Positions 5,102 to 7,793 of a stretch of DNA of 7,793 nt are shown here, in pieces. A program made the position numbers and the translations under genes. Source of the stretch: an uncultured Clostridia bacterium (lineage in GTDB: Bacteria > Bacillota > Clostridia > TANB77 > CAG-508); NCBI GenBank assembly GCA_947625075.1, contig CANQMY010000045.1:1-7793 (forward strand), written 5' to 3'. The notes below the pieces were generated by a model. It made no database searches, was not told the origin of the DNA, and saw only the letters and a list, made by a program, of their open reading frames with translations. Every line of letters begins with the position of its first letter. Position 1 is the first letter of the stretch.

Positions 5102-6025
5102 TTATAATACTTCTAATATTTTTGGTACTACTTGTTTCTTTCTTGAAACTACACCTTCTAGCATAGCAGAGTCATTTTCATCAAGTTTTACATTAAATGC
5201 TTTTTCTATAATTTCTTTTTCTGCTCCTAAGCTAATTACTTTTGAATTTGTGTTTATTATATCTGTTATTAAAAATACATATAAATCTAATTTTTTATCA
5301 GCAATTTGCTTTTCCATAGCAAATTCTATTTCTTCTCTTCTTACAAATACATCTTCTATATCTGCTGTATTTACTTGTGCTATTACTATTTTTTTATTTT
5401 TTTCATTAAACTCTTTAGCATCTAAATTTATTACTTCGTCTGCTGAATATACACTTAAATCTGTTCCTGCTTTTAACATTTCTAATCCATATTCTTCAGC
5501 ATTTATTTCTAGCATTTTTTCTAATTCACAATAAACTTCTTTATCTTTTTCTGTACATGTTGGTGATTTTAATAGAAGTGTATCTGATATTATTGCACTT
5601 AATAATAGTACTGCTGTATTTCTATCTATTTCTATATTTTCTTTTTTCAAAATTTCATAAAGAATTGTTGCAGTACATCCATAAGGTTTACACATATAAT
5701 ATAATGACATAGGTGTTTCAAATGATGCTATTCTATGATGATCTATAACTGCAATTATTTCTGATTTTTCTCTTCCATCTATACTTTGTTCTTTTTCATT
5801 ATGATCTACTAATATAACTTTTTGTCCTTCTTGTACTTCTGATATTTGTCTTGGAGCTTCTAATTCTATATAATTTAAAATATATTCTGTTTCTTTATTT
5901 AGATTTCCTAATCTAACCGCTTCAGCATCTATTCCATAATGCTTAGCTATTTTTTCCATTACTATACTTGAACAAATTGAGTCTGTATCTGGATTTTTGT
6001 GTCCAAATATTAATATTTTTTCCAT
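5102..6025 (-). CDS. ppaC: Manganese-dependent inorganic pyrophosphatase (family II)
   Basis: Hydrolyses cytoplasmic pyrophosphate to phosphate, pulling nucleotide, RNA and aminoacyl-tRNA synthesis forward. The 307 aa match the compact family II form of about 309 aa (as in Bacillus subtilis PpaC), without the regulatory CBS/DRTGG insert. The N-terminal DHH domain carries GHKNPDTDS (metal ligands H9, D13, D15), LVDHNE (D74, H75), VIDHHR (D95-H97) and ISDT (S147-T149, with D148). The C-terminal DHHA2 domain ends with SRKKQVVP (294-301), which binds the phosphate of the substrate. All catalytic residues are present. AGGA (6038-6035) lies 9 nt before the ATG. The gene has its own consensus promoter, although readthrough from the yolD-like gene is possible because no terminator separates them. 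Confidence 0.98.
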   Translation of the reverse strand: MEKILIFGHKNPDTDSICSSIVMEKIAKHYGIDAEAVRLGNLNKETEYILNYIELEAPRQISEVQEGQKVILVDHNEKEQSIDGREKSEIIAVIDHHRIASFETPMSLYYMCKPYGCTATILYEILKKENIEIDRNTAVLLLSAIISDTLLLKSPTCTEKDKEVYCELEKMLEINAEEYGLEMLKAGTDLSVYSADEVINLDAKEFNEKNKKIVIAQVNTADIEDVFVRREEIEFAMEKQIADKKLDLYVFLITDIINTNSKVISLGAEKEIIEKAFNVKLDENDSAMLEGVVSRKKQVVPKILEVL

Positions 6026-6053
6026 TTTCTTTTATCCTTTCAATTTTTTTCAC

Positions 6054-6082
6054 ATTATACATTTAAATGCTTATATTGTCAA
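6054..6082 (-). promoter_or_regulatory. Promoter of ppaC
   Basis: On the minus strand a perfect TTGACA (6082-6077), a 17-bp spacer and a perfect TATAAT (6059-6054). Transcription should start near 6047, about 22 nt before the ATG. An exact consensus promoter suits steady, high expression of a housekeeping enzyme. Confidence 0.88.
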
Positions 6083-6113
6083 ATAAATTTTTATAATAAT
6101 TTTACCTAATAAA

Positions 6114-6422
6114 TTATAAATCATATATTCTAAAAATATTATCAATAGCTATTTTAACATTTCCTATTATTATAAATCTTTGAATTCTATTTATTTGTTT
6201 TAATTCTCCCCTATCAATTTTATATTGTTTATTTTTATAATGTACTACCTTTATTTCTTCTCCTAATTCCAACGAATTTAACTTTCTTGATAGTTCTTCT
6301 TGAGCTTCTTCTGATAATTCTTTTCTGTCAACTATGATTTTTTCCTTTTCCATTATAGCTTCTTTAAATCCAGCTAAAGCATCAAATGGTAAAAATTGTT
6401 TTGCTCTATCAAAATTTTCCAT
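6114..6422 (-). CDS. YolD-like protein, partner of the UvrX-like polymerase
   Basis: A 102-aa protein beginning MENFDRAKQFLPFDALAGF, the N-terminal pattern of YolD-like proteins in Clostridia. A helical charged segment (about 20-50) and a small beta-rich C-terminal part (EIKVVHYKNKQYKID, then FIIIGNVKIAIDNI) follow. YolD-like genes commonly adjoin UvrX/YqjW Y-family polymerases, and a UmuD-like accessory role has been proposed; the biochemical role remains unclear. Here it follows the polymerase gene by 81 nt on the same strand. Its ATG has no good adjacent ribosome binding site. The nearest strong one, AAAGGAG (6471-6465), is 42 nt upstream, with a hairpin and a 6-codon frame in between. Confidence 0.85.
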   Translation of the reverse strand: MENFDRAKQFLPFDALAGFKEAIMEKEKIIVDRKELSEEAQEELSRKLNSLELGEEIKVVHYKNKQYKIDRGELKQINRIQRFIIIGNVKIAIDNIFRIYDL

Positions 6423-6432
6423 TAATTTCTTT

Positions 6433-6458
6433 GTATAAACATAATATAATATTTATAC
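6433..6458 (-). promoter_or_regulatory. Hairpin between Shine-Dalgarno and start of the yolD-like gene
   Basis: On the minus strand GTATAAA (6458-6452) pairs with TTTATAC (6439-6433). A G-U and two A-U pairs extend this to 10 pairs with a 6-nt loop. It lies between AAAGGAG (6471-6465) and the ATG at 6422. A short frame, MFIQRN, starts at 6442 inside the hairpin and stops at 6424-6422, overlapping the yolD-like ATG as TAATG. Folding would bring the ribosome binding site nearer the start (about 16 nt left unpaired). Translational control is plausible but inferred. Confidence 0.4.
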
Positions 6459-6503
6459 GAATTTCTCCTTTCTTTAAAATTTTATATAATATTTTTATTC
6501 ATT

Positions 6504-7763
6504 CTAATATGCATTATGACCACCTATTAAAGTATTTCTTATAGTAGCAGTCGCATTTTCCTCTAAATTAATTCCTTTTAATATCAAATTCTTTCCAAAT
6601 TTATATTTTAAAATATTTATAGTTTTTTCTATATTTTTTTCTTTGTCTTTTTTCTCTTGATTTACAAACAAATTTAATTGTTCATAATTATCACTTGAAA
6701 TTCTGCCAAACGATATACCTATTCTTCTTATCGGTTCTAATTTGCTTACAATTTTTTCATATAATTTTTCATATTCTTTTAATAAGTCGGTGTATACATT
6801 TGTTGCAATTTCTAGCTTTTTGCTTCCTTTACTTGCTTGTATATTATCTTTTGAATATCCTATATATAAGCTTATATTTTCTGCTTTTAAATTTTTATTA
6901 ACAAGCTCTAAGCTTAAATTTTCCACCATTTCTTTCATTACAATTTTAGCATCTTCATACACATAATCTTTGAATAGTATTTGATTAGTTGATATTGAAT
7001 TTGATTTTGGTTTATAATTTTTAATATCTTGTATAGTGCATGTTTCTATTCCTTTGGAATGATCTATCAAAAATTTAGCATTTACTCCAAATTTATTATA
7101 TAATTTTCTTGGATCTGTATTTGATATATCTTCCATAGTATATATTCCCATTTTTCTTAAAGATTCTGATATGCCTTTTCCTATTTGCCAAAAGTCAGTA
7201 AGTGGTACATGTTTTCCTAATTCTTTTTTATATTTTTCCTCATTTAAATATCCTATATTACTTGCATTATGTTTTGCAGTTATATCTAAAGCAATTTTTG
7301 CTAAATACATATTTGTTCCTATACCTGCTGTTGCCGTTATTCCAAAAGTATTTTTTATATCTTCTATAATTATTTTTACTAAATCAATTGGTGATATTTT
7401 ATATAATTTAAAATAGCTAGACGCATCTATGAAAACTTCATCTATTGAATATACATGTATGTCATCTTTTGAAAAGTATTTTAAGTAAGTTTCATATATA
7501 TTTGCTGAATATTCTATATATTTTTGCATTCTTGGAATTGCTGTAATATATTGTATATTCTTTGGAATTTCATATAACCTACATCTATTTTTTACACCTA
7601 ACATTTTCATTTTAGGAGATACTGCTAAACATATTGCTCCTTTCCCTCTTTCAGGATTGGCAACAACTAAATTGGTTTTAAATGGATCTAAATGTCTTTC
7701 TACACATTCCACTGACGCATAAAATGTTTTTAAATCAATGCAAAAATATATTTTATCTTTCAC
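6504..7763 (-). CDS. Y-family translesion DNA polymerase (UvrX/UmuC-like)
   Basis: Copies past damaged bases at low fidelity. The 419 aa are full length for this group. The palm has CIDLKTFYASVE (metal ligand D10, predicted steric-gate Y15) and YSIDEVFID (catalytic D108, E109). A helix-hairpin-helix thumb region follows (about 190-235), then the little-finger domain (about 255-355). QLNLF at 362-366 is a canonical sliding-clamp binding motif, and the C-terminus ends in IRNTLIGGHNAY, characteristic of the UvrX/YqjW branch rather than DinB. The following YolD-like gene supports this. The start is GTG at 7763, because an in-frame TAA lies directly upstream; AGGA (7780-7777) is 13 nt away, so initiation may be modest. 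The promoter lies mostly outside the window; no LexA-type site is visible in the 30 bases before the start. Confidence 0.95.
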   Translation of the reverse strand: MKDKIYFCIDLKTFYASVECVERHLDPFKTNLVVANPERGKGAICLAVSPKMKMLGVKNRCRLYEIPKNIQYITAIPRMQKYIEYSANIYETYLKYFSKDDIHVYSIDEVFIDASSYFKLYKISPIDLVKIIIEDIKNTFGITATAGIGTNMYLAKIALDITAKHNASNIGYLNEEKYKKELGKHVPLTDFWQIGKGISESLRKMGIYTMEDISNTDPRKLYNKFGVNAKFLIDHSKGIETCTIQDIKNYKPKSNSISTNQILFKDYVYEDAKIVMKEMVENLSLELVNKNLKAENISLYIGYSKDNIQASKGSKKLEIATNVYTDLLKEYEKLYEKIVSKLEPIRRIGISFGRISSDNYEQLNLFVNQEKKDKEKNIEKTINILKYKFGKNLILKGINLEENATATIRNTLIGGHNAY

Positions 7764-7793
7764 TTATAACACTTCTTCCTATAAAATATTTTT

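Noticed and set aside
6695..6966. Two hydrophobic frames opposite the polymerase gene
   Set aside because: They are antisense composition artefacts inside a conserved Y-family gene.

Overview
The window is very AT-rich bacterial DNA with the standard code (TGG for Trp, TGA not read through), AAGGAG-type ribosome binding sites, TTGACA/TATAAT promoters and mostly AT-rich hairpin terminators. These traits, the family II (Mn-dependent) inorganic pyrophosphatase, the UvrX-like polymerase plus YolD pair, and the GH25 and MucBP surface proteins point to a low-GC Firmicute. A clostridial, probably gut-associated lineage is the likeliest source; genus cannot be fixed from sequence alone.

Layout, left to right. 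Positions 1-17 appear to hold the first codons of a leftward gene that leaves the window, with its promoter at 109-138. A rightward promoter (167-195) drives a complete tRNA-Leu(CAA) at 245-331, followed without a visible terminator by an unrecognised 127-aa gene (418-801). A long two-way terminator (876-918) separates this from a leftward gene for a membrane-anchored GH25 muramidase with Ig-like spacer domains (994-2208). Divergent from it is a two-gene operon: a 64-aa VbhA-type antitoxin (2394-2588) and a Fic-domain AMP-transferase toxin (2635-3213). The two facing promoters lie on a 9-bp inverted repeat that contains both -35 boxes. A second two-way terminator (3227-3268) follows the toxin.

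The rest runs leftward. From the right edge: a UvrX/UmuC-like Y-family polymerase with a GTG start (6504-7763), a YolD-like protein (6114-6422), the pyrophosphatase ppaC (5102-6025, own consensus promoter), and an N-terminally anchored protein with an FN3-like domain and four MucBP-like repeats (3342-4859, own consensus promoter).

Functionally there are three blocks: growth functions (tRNA-Leu, ppaC), a translesion-synthesis pair (polymerase and YolD), and an accessory middle (lysozyme, Fic toxin-antitoxin, MucBP adhesin-like protein) concerned with the cell surface and growth control. The best-supported interesting object is the Fic module, because the antitoxin's inhibitory motif and the toxin's complete Fic motif can both be read directly. 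I found no CRISPR array, insertion sequence, transposase, integrase or riboswitch. No gene-free stretch exceeds 300 bases.
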